Source: Aquimonas sp044344935 | Lineage (GTDB): Bacteria; Pseudomonadota; Gammaproteobacteria; Xanthomonadales; Xanthomonadaceae | DNA: 8,889 nt | Assembly (NCBI GenBank): GCA_044344935.1 | Contig: JBIJCA010000190.1 | Location: 1 to 8,889, forward strand | Reading direction: 5' to 3' | Part shown: positions 1 to 5,501 of the stretch, one piece after another | How the letters are laid out: every line of letters begins with the position of its first letter | Numbering within the stretch: the stretch's first letter is position 1 | The notes under the pieces: generated by a model | What the model was told of the DNA's origin: nothing | Databases searched by the model: none | Seen by the model: only the letters and a program-made list of their open reading frames with translations | Position numbers and translations under genes: made by a program

Positions 1-110
1 GGATGCTGCGTGTGAAAAGCAGCCTTGACCGCCGCAGCCTGCAGCTGGGCGCGCTCGATCTGCAGCACTTCGACGAATGGCAGGCCCTGCAGCTGGCACC
101 ACCGCGCTGA
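1..110 (+). CDS. 3' end of an unidentified coding frame (partial)
   Basis: A frame open from the left edge ends at a TGA at 108-110 and reads about 35 residues, ending in ...DEWQALQLAPPR. An ATG sits at position 3, but any ribosome binding site would lie outside the window, so I cannot tell whether this is a tiny gene or, more likely, the C-terminus of a longer one. The composition (charged and Leu/Gln-rich, no membrane segment) and strong G/C at third codon positions suit a real coding end. I do not recognise the family. The stop is 64 bp before the ATG of the DUF883 gene, on the same strand and with no obvious terminator between, so it could be the upstream member of that transcript. Confidence 0.4.
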   Translation, partial: MLRVKSSLDRRSLQLGALDLQHFDEWQALQLAPPR

Positions 111-174
111 GCCTGCGAGCTGCCCGCTGGACTTCACCGCTGAACTGTGTCGCACCCCCCCAAGGAGCACCACC

Positions 175-531
175 ATGAGCACCAAGCCCAATTCGACCCA
201 GGACACCGCCGACACCGTCGGCACCGGCGCCCACCTGCAGTCCGCCGGTCAACACCTGATGCAAGCAGCGCGCGAAGCCGCCAGCGGCGTCGGCGAAGCG
301 CAGAGCGCGGCGCGGGTCGCCCTCAACGATGGCCTTGCCGCCGCCGGGCCCGAGCTGGGCGCCGCCCGCAGCGAGGTCCGCGAAGCCGGTCAGGCAGCGG
401 CAAGCCAGGCCCAGCAGCAGTTCCAGGATCTGCGCCTGCGCTCGGAAGGTTTCGTGCGTGAACATCCGCTGGCCGCACTCGGCATTGCCGCGGCCGGCGG
501 CTTCCTGCTGTCGCGCATGCTGCGTCGCTGA
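175..531 (+). CDS. DUF883 (ElaB/YqjD-like) tail-anchored membrane protein
   Basis: Predicted 118-residue protein. Residues 1-90 are hydrophilic, Ala/Gln/Glu-rich and helical (likely coiled coil). The C-terminus has the family signature: a short VREHP motif (residues 94-98), then a Gly/Ala-rich single membrane helix (about 99-113) and a basic end RMLRR. In E. coli the relatives YqjD, ElaB and YgaM are inner-membrane proteins made in stationary phase under RpoS; YqjD binds ribosomes through its cytosolic part. That role is family knowledge and is not shown here. I chose the ATG at 175 because AAGGAG lies at 162-167 at good spacing; the upstream ATG at 25 lacks such a site and would overlap the preceding frame. 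It is the first gene of a three-gene run, with the next start 2 bp after its stop. Confidence 0.88.
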   Translation: MSTKPNSTQDTADTVGTGAHLQSAGQHLMQAAREAASGVGEAQSAARVALNDGLAAAGPELGAARSEVREAGQAAASQAQQQFQDLRLRSEGFVREHPLAALGIAAAGGFLLSRMLRR

Positions 532-533
532 AC

Positions 534-980
534 ATGGACGCGCGTGCCGACGGCAATGAACCGGCGGCAGGCGAGCACGCCAGTGAAGCGCCGGGCGCCT
601 CTGCCACCGAGGTGCCCGGCGCGCAGGCGCTGTCCGCGCTGCGCTCGCTGATCAGCGAAGCACAGGCCAGCGCTCTGGCCTTGGCGGCGCTGGCGCGCAG
701 CGAGATCCAGCTCAGTCTCGCGCTGCTGCTGCGCGCCCTGCTGCTTGCCGCCGTCGGACTGCTGACCCTGGGTCTGGCGGTGCTGCTTGGCTGCGCCCTG
801 CTGGTGTCGCTGGGTCTGGCGCTGGGCCTGTCGTGGCCGGCGGCGCTGGCAGCCAGCCTGGCGCTGCTGCTGCTCGCTTCGCTCAGCTGCTGGCTGCTGG
901 CCGCACGAAGACTGCGCGCCTGCGGCCTGCCGCACACGCGTGCGGAGCTGAGGGCGCTGTGGCCGCAGGAACAAGCATGA
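534..980 (+). CDS. Holin superfamily III / YqjE-like inner-membrane protein
   Basis: Predicted 148-residue protein. An acidic, Ala/Gly/Pro-rich N-terminus (1-30) is followed by an amphipathic stretch typical of the family (about 31-58, including LRSLISEAQASALALAAL), then two long Leu/Ala-rich membrane segments at about 62-97 and 102-124, and a basic cytosolic tail (RRLRACGLPHTRAELR). This matches the YqjE/Actinobacteria holin-X type architecture, in which the name holin reflects fold similarity and not proven lysis. The ATG lies 2 bp after the DUF883 stop and no clear Shine-Dalgarno precedes it, so translation is probably coupled to the upstream gene. The same gene order (yqjD-yqjE-yqjK) exists in E. 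coli, which supports the call. The low-complexity Leu codon runs (ctg repeats) are notable but in frame. Confidence 0.8.
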   Translation: MDARADGNEPAAGEHASEAPGASATEVPGAQALSALRSLISEAQASALALAALARSEIQLSLALLLRALLLAAVGLLTLGLAVLLGCALLVSLGLALGLSWPAALAASLALLLLASLSCWLLAARRLRACGLPHTRAELRALWPQEQA

Positions 981-1285
981 GCCTGCGACGACATCGCGCC
1001 GCGGTTGCAGCGCGCCGCGCCGACCTGCAGGCCCACCGCAGCCGCTGTGCATCGCAGGCCGACGCGCTGGCGCTGCGCGCGAGGGCGCTGTGGCCCTGGC
1101 TCTGGGTCGGCGGCGGCATCGTCGTGGGGGTGGCGCTCGACGAGGATCTTGAGCGTCGTCCAGGCAGGCCCCATGCGCTCTCGCTCGGCGGGCTCAGCGC
1201 CCTGCCCTGGGGTCTGCTGATTCCCTGGATCGAGCGCGGTCTGGCGAACGCGGACACGGGCAGTCGTCCGCGCGCCCGAGCCTGA
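977..1285 (+). CDS. Small membrane protein, third gene of the YqjD-YqjE-type operon (unrecognised)
   Basis: Predicted 102-residue protein. The N-terminus is very basic (about ten Arg in the first 35 residues, with a YqjK-like helical pattern), followed by a hydrophobic segment at about 38-54 (ALWPWLWVGGGIVVGVAL) and a second weaker one at about 69-90 (LSLGGLSALPWGLLIPWI), suggesting one or two membrane spans. It occupies the place of yqjK in the E. coli operon, but I see no convincing sequence match to that family, so the function is unassigned. Its ATG overlaps the upstream TGA (ATGA at 977-980), and AGGA at 968-971 supports this start. Translational coupling with the holin-like gene is therefore very likely. 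It ends 28 bp before a strong hairpin. Confidence 0.72.
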   Translation: MSLRRHRAAVAARRADLQAHRSRCASQADALALRARALWPWLWVGGGIVVGVALDEDLERRPGRPHALSLGGLSALPWGLLIPWIERGLANADTGSRPRARA

Positions 1286-1312
1286 GCCCACTCGCTGACG
1301 TCGCGAAAGGCA

Positions 1313-1344
1313 AAGAACCCGGAGCCCTGCGGCTCCGGGTTCTT
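1313..1344. terminator. Bidirectional hairpin terminator
   Basis: A perfect 14-bp inverted repeat (arms 1313-1326 and 1331-1344, loop CTGC) sits between the three-gene plus-strand operon ending at 1285 and the convergent DUF1328 gene ending at 1366. The arms begin with AAGAA and end with TTCTT, so each strand has a short T-rich edge built into the stem, as in bidirectional terminators. There is no long T run after it, so efficiency is uncertain. Confidence 0.8.
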
Positions 1345-1365
1345 CATGTACGGCTCTGACGGGAC

Positions 1366-1530
1366 TCAGACCTGCGGTCGTCGACCCATGACCAGCGAGA
1401 TCACGAACAGCACGAGGAAGACCAGGAACAGGATCTTGGCGATACCCGCGGAGGCGCCCGCAACGCCGCCGAAACCGAGCACGCCGGCGATCAGGGCGAT
1501 GATGAGAAAGACGACGGCGTAATACAGCAT
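1366..1530 (-). CDS. DUF1328 small membrane protein (YtjA-like)
   Basis: Predicted 54-residue protein that is almost entirely hydrophobic: MLYYAVVFLIIALIAGVLGF, then GGVAGASAGIAK and a second span LFLVFLVLFVISLVMG, ending in RRPQV. This is the standard length and pattern of the DUF1328 family: two membrane helices joined by a Gly/Ala loop, and an xxGRR end. The function is unknown. In several proteobacteria such genes are induced by stress or belong to sigma-factor regulons (family knowledge). The ATG at 1528-1530 (complement) is fixed by AGGAG at 1538-1542 on the minus strand; longer in-frame extensions upstream are basic and do not resemble the family. It stands alone, convergent with the YqjD-type operon, and shares its terminator. 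Confidence 0.9.
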   Translation of the reverse strand: MLYYAVVFLIIALIAGVLGFGGVAGASAGIAKILFLVFLVLFVISLVMGRRPQV

Positions 1531-1785
1531 GGATGGTCTCCTGGAGACGGGACGCGCCATTCGCGCAAGCACAGTGCTCCACGCTTCATGCCAGGCGAAC
1601 TTAGCCCTTCGGATCAGAGGCTTGCGCCTGCAAGGCAGGCGGCGCCGGGGCCCTGGTCGTGCAGGCTGCGGGAATCGTGAGTGCAACTTGCGCGATGCGG
1701 GCGGTGCGCCGCCAGGCATGGCCCGGCGCTGTGCGCCGCTTCAGCCGCCAGCGCACGCCGCCTTTGCGCGTGTGGCCGCGGCGCC
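1531..1785. other. Intergenic spacer upstream of the DUF1328 gene
   Basis: A 255-bp gap between the DUF1328 start and the end of the sensor kinase gene, both on the minus strand. Open frames here are compositional shadows with no family resemblance and no ribosome binding sites. It must hold the DUF1328 promoter, but I see no convincing -35/-10 pair. No terminator with a T tract is visible behind the kinase gene. Confidence 0.5.
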
Positions 1786-2895
1786 CTACACCACCGGCGC
1801 CAGTGGCAGCTCCAGCACGAAGCAGGCGCCGCCGCCGGGCGCTTCCTCGTACCAGAGTTCACCGCCCATCCAGCGCGCCTCGGTCAGCGCCGCCGAGAGG
1901 CCAAGCCCACTCGAACTCTCATCGCCGGTCGGCTGGCTGGACAGCCGCACGAAACGCTGGAACAGCCGCGGGCGCTCCTCGATCGCGATGCCCGGGCCTT
2001 CGTCCACCACCGCGAACTGCAGATGTCCGGGCTTGCCGCGCCGGCAGGCCAGGGTGATCGCGCTGCCGGCCGGGGAATACTTGCTCGCGTTCGACAGCAG
2101 GTTGCGCATGACCACGCCGAACGCCTCGACGTCCGCCAGCACCGGCTCGATCTGCTGCACATCGCGCAGCAGCCGCTGCCGCTTGTGCGCCAGCACGCTG
2201 TCGAATTCGCGCTGCAGCACCTGCAGCAGCAGATCGCCGTCGCAGACCGCGGGCTGGTAGTCACGGCGCAGCTCGACGTCGGCGCGCTGCTCCAGGTAGT
2301 TCGAGATGAATGCCATCGTCCGCTGCGCCGACTGCTCGATACGCGCCGCCAGCTCGCGGACGCGCTCGGGGTCATGGGCCTGTTCGCGCAGCACGCCCGC
2401 CTTGAGCGCGATCGAGAACAGCGGGTTCTTGAGGTCGTGCGCCACCATGCTGCTGATCTCTTCGCGCTCGCGCACGGCGCGACGCAGACGCTGGCGCAGC
2501 TGGCGGGCTTCGGCGTGGGCGCGCACGCGGGCGACCAGCTCCTCGGCCACGAAGGGCTTGGTGAGGTAGTCGGCGGCTCCGGCCTCCAGCGCCTGCACCA
2601 CGCACTCGCGATCGTGCTCGGCGGTGACGAACAGCACCGGAATATCGGCCAGCTCGGGGTCGTGCTTCAGGCGCTCGAGCACGCCGAAGCCATCCATGCC
2701 CGGCATCCGCATGTCGAGCAGGATGGCGTCCGGCGGCTGCGCGCGTACGCGCAGCAGGGCCTGCTCACCGGACAGCGCCGGCATCACGTCGAAGCCGGCC
2801 GCACCCAGCACCTCACCCATCAGGCGCAGGTTGGACTGCAGGTCGTCAACGACCAGCACCAGTGGCATCTGCGCTGCGCTTCGGCTTGAGCTCAT
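1786..2895 (-). CDS. Receiver-histidine kinase hybrid (REC-HisKA-HATPase), cytosolic
   Basis: Predicted 369-residue two-component protein with the receiver first. REC, about 10-125: acidic pair D17/D18, phospho-acceptor Asp61 in LLDMRMPGMDG, Thr91 in FVTAE and Lys113 in YLTKPF, all canonical. A basic helical linker (about 126-148) leads to the H box with His153 in MVAHDLKNPL. The HATPase domain follows: N box RNLLSNASKYSP (Asn269), G1 DEGPGI (298-303), F box LFQRFVR and G2 GLGLS (330-334). There is no membrane segment, so it is a soluble kinase taking its input through the receiver, probably from another kinase. No DNA-binding domain is present. I chose the ATG at 2893-2895 (complement) because GAGGA lies 8 nt upstream; an ATG 45 bp further out has no such site. 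It is divergent from the DUF2383 gene and lies among stress-type genes. Its partner is not in the window. Confidence 0.93.
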   Translation of the reverse strand: MSSSRSAAQMPLVLVVDDLQSNLRLMGEVLGAAGFDVMPALSGEQALLRVRAQPPDAILLDMRMPGMDGFGVLERLKHDPELADIPVLFVTAEHDRECVVQALEAGAADYLTKPFVAEELVARVRAHAEARQLRQRLRRAVREREEISSMVAHDLKNPLFSIALKAGVLREQAHDPERVRELAARIEQSAQRTMAFISNYLEQRADVELRRDYQPAVCDGDLLLQVLQREFDSVLAHKRQRLLRDVQQIEPVLADVEAFGVVMRNLLSNASKYSPAGSAITLACRRGKPGHLQFAVVDEGPGIAIEERPRLFQRFVRLSSQPTGDESSSGLGLSAALTEARWMGGELWYEEAPGGGACFVLELPLAPVV

Positions 2896-3221
2896 AGGGA
2901 CAGTCCTCGGACGCAGCGCGGTGGCGCTGGCGAGGGGCAATCATGCGCGCTTGCGTATCCGCATGCCCGCTCGCCAATTCGTTCAGCGGGCGGACAGATC
3001 GGTCATGCAGGGCGCACGCCGCTGCCGCGCGTTCTGCACGGCCGCGCGCCCGGGTGCGCCGGCGTCGCCGGTGCAAGCCCTTGATCGCATGAGGTCTGCC
3101 CGCTTGGCACGCTTGCTGATAGGGCATGGATGGGTGCGGCGGACCGGGGTCCGGTACGTCAGCCCCGGATCGAAAGTCCGGTTCGCCCCCTCTCAACTCC
3201 CCAGTGCAAGGAGCACATGCC
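2896..3221. other. Divergent intergenic region between the sensor kinase and DUF2383 genes
   Basis: This 326-bp spacer must carry promoters in both directions. I see no strong sigma-70 boxes. Two dyads stand out: a 21-bp near-palindrome at 3055-3075, and a GC-rich inverted repeat at 3140-3153 (CGGACC-GG-GGTCCG) that may form a hairpin in the 5' leader of the DUF2383 gene. Short open frames crossing the region have no supporting start signals. Confidence 0.6.
3055..3075. promoter_or_regulatory. Operator-like 21-bp near-palindrome
   Basis: The arms TGCGCCGGCG and CGCCGGTGCA flank a central T; nine of ten base pairs match, the exception being G3058/T3072. It lies 147 bp before the DUF2383 start and 160 bp from the kinase start. 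The dyad is long for chance, but the local GC bias makes GC palindromes easier to get, so binding by a dimeric regulator is only a possibility. Confidence 0.3.
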
Positions 3222-3671
3222 ATGAGCACTTCGATGAAAAACGCCGATACCGTGCAGGATCTCGTGCGGATCGCCAACGACGGCGCCGAGTTCTACGGCG
3301 AGGCCATGGACAAGACCGAGAACCCGCAGCTGCGCAACGTGTTCGGCCGCATGCGCGAACACAAGCAGCGGGTGGCCAGCGCGCTGCGCGTGCAGCTGCG
3401 GCATGACCATCAGGACGCGCCGGAAGACGGCACCGTTGCTGGCAGCCTGCGCCAGACCTATGCCGAACTGCGCGCCAAGTTCAGCAGCAACGACGACAAG
3501 ATCTATGTGGCCCAGCTGGAACAGTCGGAAGACCGCCTGCTGAAGCACTTCCAGTCCGCGTTGGACGAGGTCACCGACCCCGCGATCAAGGCACTGCTGC
3601 AGACCCACGCGCCGCAGATCCGCGCCTGCCATGACGAGATGCGCGCACTGAAGAAGACGTTCAACGCCTGA
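3222..3671 (+). CDS. PA2169 family four-helix-bundle protein (DUF2383)
   Basis: Predicted 149-residue soluble protein, the usual length for this ferritin-like family. Four amphipathic helices are visible: about 8-31 (DTVQDLVRIANDGAEFYGEA), 34-62 (with FGRMREHKQRVASALR), 75-112 (with YVAQLEQSEDRLLKHFQ) and 118-147 (AIKALLQTHAPQIRACHDEM). Glu and His lie on helices 2-4 (E46-H47, E103, H109, H137-E139), but the regular ExxH ferritin di-iron pattern is not clearly intact, so metal binding is open. The function is unknown; relatives are abundant stationary-phase or stress proteins. The ATG at 3222 follows AAGGAG (3208-3213) with 8-nt spacing; another ATG at 3217 is out of frame. It starts divergently from the kinase and is followed 102 bp later by the BON gene, possibly co-transcribed. 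Confidence 0.85.
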   Translation: MSTSMKNADTVQDLVRIANDGAEFYGEAMDKTENPQLRNVFGRMREHKQRVASALRVQLRHDHQDAPEDGTVAGSLRQTYAELRAKFSSNDDKIYVAQLEQSEDRLLKHFQSALDEVTDPAIKALLQTHAPQIRACHDEMRALKKTFNA

Positions 3672-3682
3672 ACCGGCGCCTC

Positions 3683-3707
3683 GCGCTGCGGCCTTCCGCG
3701 GCAGCGC
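3683..3707 (+). other. Short inverted repeat between the DUF2383 and BON genes
   Basis: GCGCTGC (3683-3689) pairs with GCAGCGC (3701-3707) around an 11-nt centre, just after the DUF2383 stop. There is no T tract, so it is a poor intrinsic terminator; it could partly stop transcription or stabilise the upstream mRNA end. Confidence 0.35.
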
Positions 3708-3773
3708 CGATCACCACCGGCAGCCGGACCCTGCACCGATGCCGCACACCCTTCCCCCGCCTGGAGATCCACC

Positions 3774-4406
3774 ATGAACAGCCTCAAGACCTCACTGATC
3801 GCCGCTTCGATCGCCGCCGTGCTCATTGCAGGTGTACTGCCGCTTGCCGCACAGGCCACCCAGGAGACACCGCAGCGCAGCGCCGGCCAGACCATCGATG
3901 ACGCCTCGATCACCGCCAGCGTCAAGACCAAGCTGCTGGCCGACGAACGCACCAAGGGTTTCGACATCAATGTCGATACCGTGCGCGGTGCGGTCACGCT
4001 CACTGGCGGCGCCGACAGCGCCGCCGCCAAGCAAGCAGCCACCGAGCTCGCGCGCGAGTCCAGCGGCGTGGTCAGCGTTGACAACCGTCTGGTGGTGGCA
4101 GCGCCCGGCAGCCAGGCACGCCAGGCCGCCAACACCGCCACCGCCTCAGGCGAAGTCCGCTCGACCATGACGGATACGGGCGAAGTCATCGACGACGCCT
4201 GGATCACCACCAAGGTCAAGTCGCAGCTGGTGGCCGACGCCGACCTGCCGGGTTCGGACATTTCCGTGGAGACCAAGGACAACGTGGTGCACCTGCGCGG
4301 CGTGGTCTCGTCCACTGCCATCCGGGCAGCGGCGATCCGCATCGCCGAGGCGACCCAGGGCGTTCGCGGGGTCGATGCCGACAATCTGATCGTCCGCGGC
4401 AGCTGA
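3774..4406 (+). CDS. Periplasmic double-BON-domain protein (OsmY-like)
   Basis: Predicted 210-residue exported protein. Signal peptide: K5, a hydrophobic core at about 8-25, and an AQA site with likely cleavage after residue 28, leaving a mature form starting TQETPQ. There are two BON domains: the first at about 41-108 (IDDASITASVKTKLLADERT ... VTLTGGADSAAAKQAATELA ... VVSVDNRLVV) and the second at about 139-207 (IDDAWITTKVKSQLVADADL ... VVHLRGVVSS ... VDADNLIV), joined by a flexible Ala/Ser/Thr linker. BON domains associate with phospholipid surfaces; E. coli OsmY is a periplasmic protein induced by osmotic stress and RpoS, with chaperone-like activity (family knowledge). The ATG follows a GGAG at 3763-3766. 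It ends 44 bp before a strong terminator. No cysteine follows the signal, so it is not a lipoprotein. Confidence 0.92.
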   Translation: MNSLKTSLIAASIAAVLIAGVLPLAAQATQETPQRSAGQTIDDASITASVKTKLLADERTKGFDINVDTVRGAVTLTGGADSAAAKQAATELARESSGVVSVDNRLVVAAPGSQARQAANTATASGEVRSTMTDTGEVIDDAWITTKVKSQLVADADLPGSDISVETKDNVVHLRGVVSSTAIRAAAIRIAEATQGVRGVDADNLIVRGS

Positions 4407-4450
4407 TCCGCCGGCACGCGGCCTGAGTGCCGATCCACCAGAACGGCATT

Positions 4451-4488
4451 GGGCCGCCACGATTCCGGTCGTGGCGGCCCTTTTTCTT
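4451..4488 (+). terminator. Rho-independent terminator of the BON gene
   Basis: A perfect 12-bp GC-rich stem (4451-4462 with 4469-4480), six-base loop TTCCGG, is followed directly by TTTTTCTT. It is the clearest intrinsic terminator in the window and ends transcription from the DUF2383/BON side. Confidence 0.95.
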
Positions 4489-4668
4489 GGGTGCTTCTCT
4501 TTCGTGGTCTGTCCTTTCCGCCTTGGCGCCGATCACCGGCCCACGGCGAGTGAAAGGTCCAGATGCACCGGCGAGGGCATCGCTCGGCGTTCGTGGCAAA
4601 ACGCGCTGTGTGAGTTCGCCGCCCAACAACGCGCGCCCAAGCATCGACGCGTGCTGCAACCCTGCGCC

Positions 4669-4697
4669 GTTGGGCCGCGCCTTCGGCCTGGCCCAAT
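4669..4697 (-). repeat. REP-like palindrome, copy 1 (inverted orientation)
   Basis: TTGGGCC (4670-4676) pairs with GGCCCAA (4690-4696) around a 13-nt loop. Read on the minus strand it matches copy 2: both contain TTGGGCCA near one side and GCGCGGCCCAAC at the other, with a variable middle. It resembles the TTGGGC...GCCCAA repeats scattered through many proteobacterial intergenic regions. Confidence 0.7.
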
Positions 4698-4722
4698 CGA
4701 CACACCCGCGATGTCATCGCAG

Positions 4723-4749
4723 GTTGGGCCAAGCGCAGCGCGGCCCAAC
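4723..4749 (+). repeat. REP-like palindrome, copy 2
   Basis: A perfect 8-bp inverted repeat GTTGGGCC (4723-4730) and GGCCCAAC (4742-4749) with the 11-nt loop AAGCGCAGCGC. It lies 25 bp after copy 1 in opposite orientation and 32 bp before the end of the ATPase gene. The loop AGCGCAGCG is typical of widespread TTGGGC-type intergenic repeats (recalled, not searched). Confidence 0.75.
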
Positions 4750-4781
4750 ACTGCTTACGCCAATCAGGGCGGACGCCTCGA

Positions 4782-5501
4782 CTAGCCTCGCGGCTTGCGC
4801 TGATCCTCGACGATGCGGCCGTCGACCAGGCGGATGATGCGGTCGCAGCGCTCAGCCAGCCGCGGGTCGTGGGTTACCACCAGCACCGCGAAACTGCGCT
4901 CGGCGTGCAGCTGTCGCAACAGGGCGAAGACCTCATCCGCGGTCTGGGTATCGAGGTTGCCGGTGGGTTCATCCGCCAGCAGCAGGGCCGGCTCGCTGAC
5001 CAGGGCGCGGACGATCGCGACGCGCTGCTGCTGGCCGCCGGAGAGTTCACTTGGCTTGCGGTGGGCGAGTGCGCCCAGGCCCACGGCATCGAGCAGGCGC
5101 TGCGCGCGCTGGCGCTGCTCGGCCGAGGGCTTGCCGTAGCGCGCCATCAGTGGCATCAGCACGTTTTCAAGCGCCGAGAACGCAGGCAGCAGGTGATGGA
5201 ACTGGAACACGAAGCCGATCGATTCGGCGCGCAGCCGGGTGCGCGCGTCGTCGTCCAAGGTGCGGGTCGGCTGGCCGACCAGACTCAGCTCGCCCGCGGT
5301 CGGCGAATCGAGCAGGCCGAGCAGGCCGAGCAGGTTCAGCAGCGTGCTCTTGCCGGAACCCGACGGCCCGATCAAGGCGGCGAACTCGCCGCGTTCAAGT
5401 TTGAGATCCAGCCCATGCAGCACTTCGATCTCGGCCGGCGTGCCGATCGCATAGCGCTTGGTCAGGCCGTGCAGTTCCAGAACGGGTGAGGACTCAGCCA
5501 C
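4782..5501 (-). CDS. ABC exporter ATP-binding protein (LolD/MacB/DevA type)
   Basis: Predicted 239-residue ATPase with every motif intact: Walker A GPSGSGKST (45-53), Q-loop Gln100 in FVFQFHHLLP, signature LSGGQQQR (153-160), Walker B LLLADEPT (173-180), D-loop NLD and H-loop His211 in VVTHD. Length and the HHLLPAFSALENV segment are typical of the MacB/LolD/FtsE branch, which drives periplasmic conformational work instead of classical transmembrane pumping. The start is GTG at 5501 (complement): GGAGG lies 9 nt upstream, and the protein then begins VAESSPVLEL, normal for the family; it overlaps the permease stop by 8 bp, so translation is coupled. Odd feature: just after Walker A the chain reads LLNLLGLLGLLDSP, three residues longer than the usual LLNLLGLLD, encoded by a 9-bp tandem repeat. 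It is the last gene of the exporter operon. Confidence 0.93.
   Translation of the reverse strand: MAESSPVLELHGLTKRYAIGTPAEIEVLHGLDLKLERGEFAALIGPSGSGKSTLLNLLGLLGLLDSPTAGELSLVGQPTRTLDDDARTRLRAESIGFVFQFHHLLPAFSALENVLMPLMARYGKPSAEQRQRAQRLLDAVGLGALAHRKPSELSGGQQQRVAIVRALVSEPALLLADEPTGNLDTQTADEVFALLRQLHAERSFAVLVVTHDPRLAERCDRIIRLVDGRIVEDQRKPRG
5310..5336 (-). repeat. In-frame 9-bp tandem repeat inside the ATPase gene
   Basis: GAGCAGGCC occurs twice in tandem (5310-5318, 5319-5327), followed by a third copy with two changes (GAGCAGGTT, 5328-5336). On the coding strand it gives the repeated Leu-Leu-Gly pattern directly after the Walker A helix. Likely origin: slippage. Confidence 0.85.

Larger units (their letters stand above)
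4407..4781. other. Convergent spacer without genes
   Basis: A 375-bp region between the BON gene (plus) and the ABC ATPase gene (minus). It holds the terminator at 4451-4488 and an inverted REP-like pair at 4669-4749. The stretch 4489-4668 shows no supported gene; frames there are short and lack start signals. A degenerate half-motif GCCCAAC lies at 4621-4627, perhaps a decayed REP copy. Confidence 0.6.

Noticed and set aside
534..980. Phage lysis cassette suggested by the holin-like protein
   Set aside because: No endolysin, spanin or other phage gene is nearby, and the gene order matches the chromosomal yqjD-yqjE arrangement.
323..1582. Long minus-strand open frame of 419 codons opposite the YqjD-type operon
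   Set aside because: Arg/Ser/Ala-rich low-complexity translation without domains, antisense to three genes with good start sites and family matches; a GC-bias shadow.
1681..2889. 402-codon plus-strand open frame opposite the sensor kinase
   Set aside because: It mirrors the kinase gene, whose REC, H, N and G boxes are all intact; the His/Gln/Arg-rich product matches no family.
3104..3117. Sigma-54-like promoter (TTGGCACG followed by TTGCT) upstream of the DUF2383 gene
   Set aside because: Only 7 bases separate the GG and GC elements, where sigma-54 promoters need 10, so the core cannot be read as a -24/-12 pair.
4489..4668. Possible small gene in the convergent spacer
   Set aside because: Short frames only, with no ribosome binding site, and lying after a strong terminator.
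3503..4732. 409-codon minus-strand open frame spanning the BON gene, the terminator and REP copy 1
   Set aside because: It reads through an intrinsic terminator and repeat DNA and is antisense to a clear signal-peptide/BON protein.
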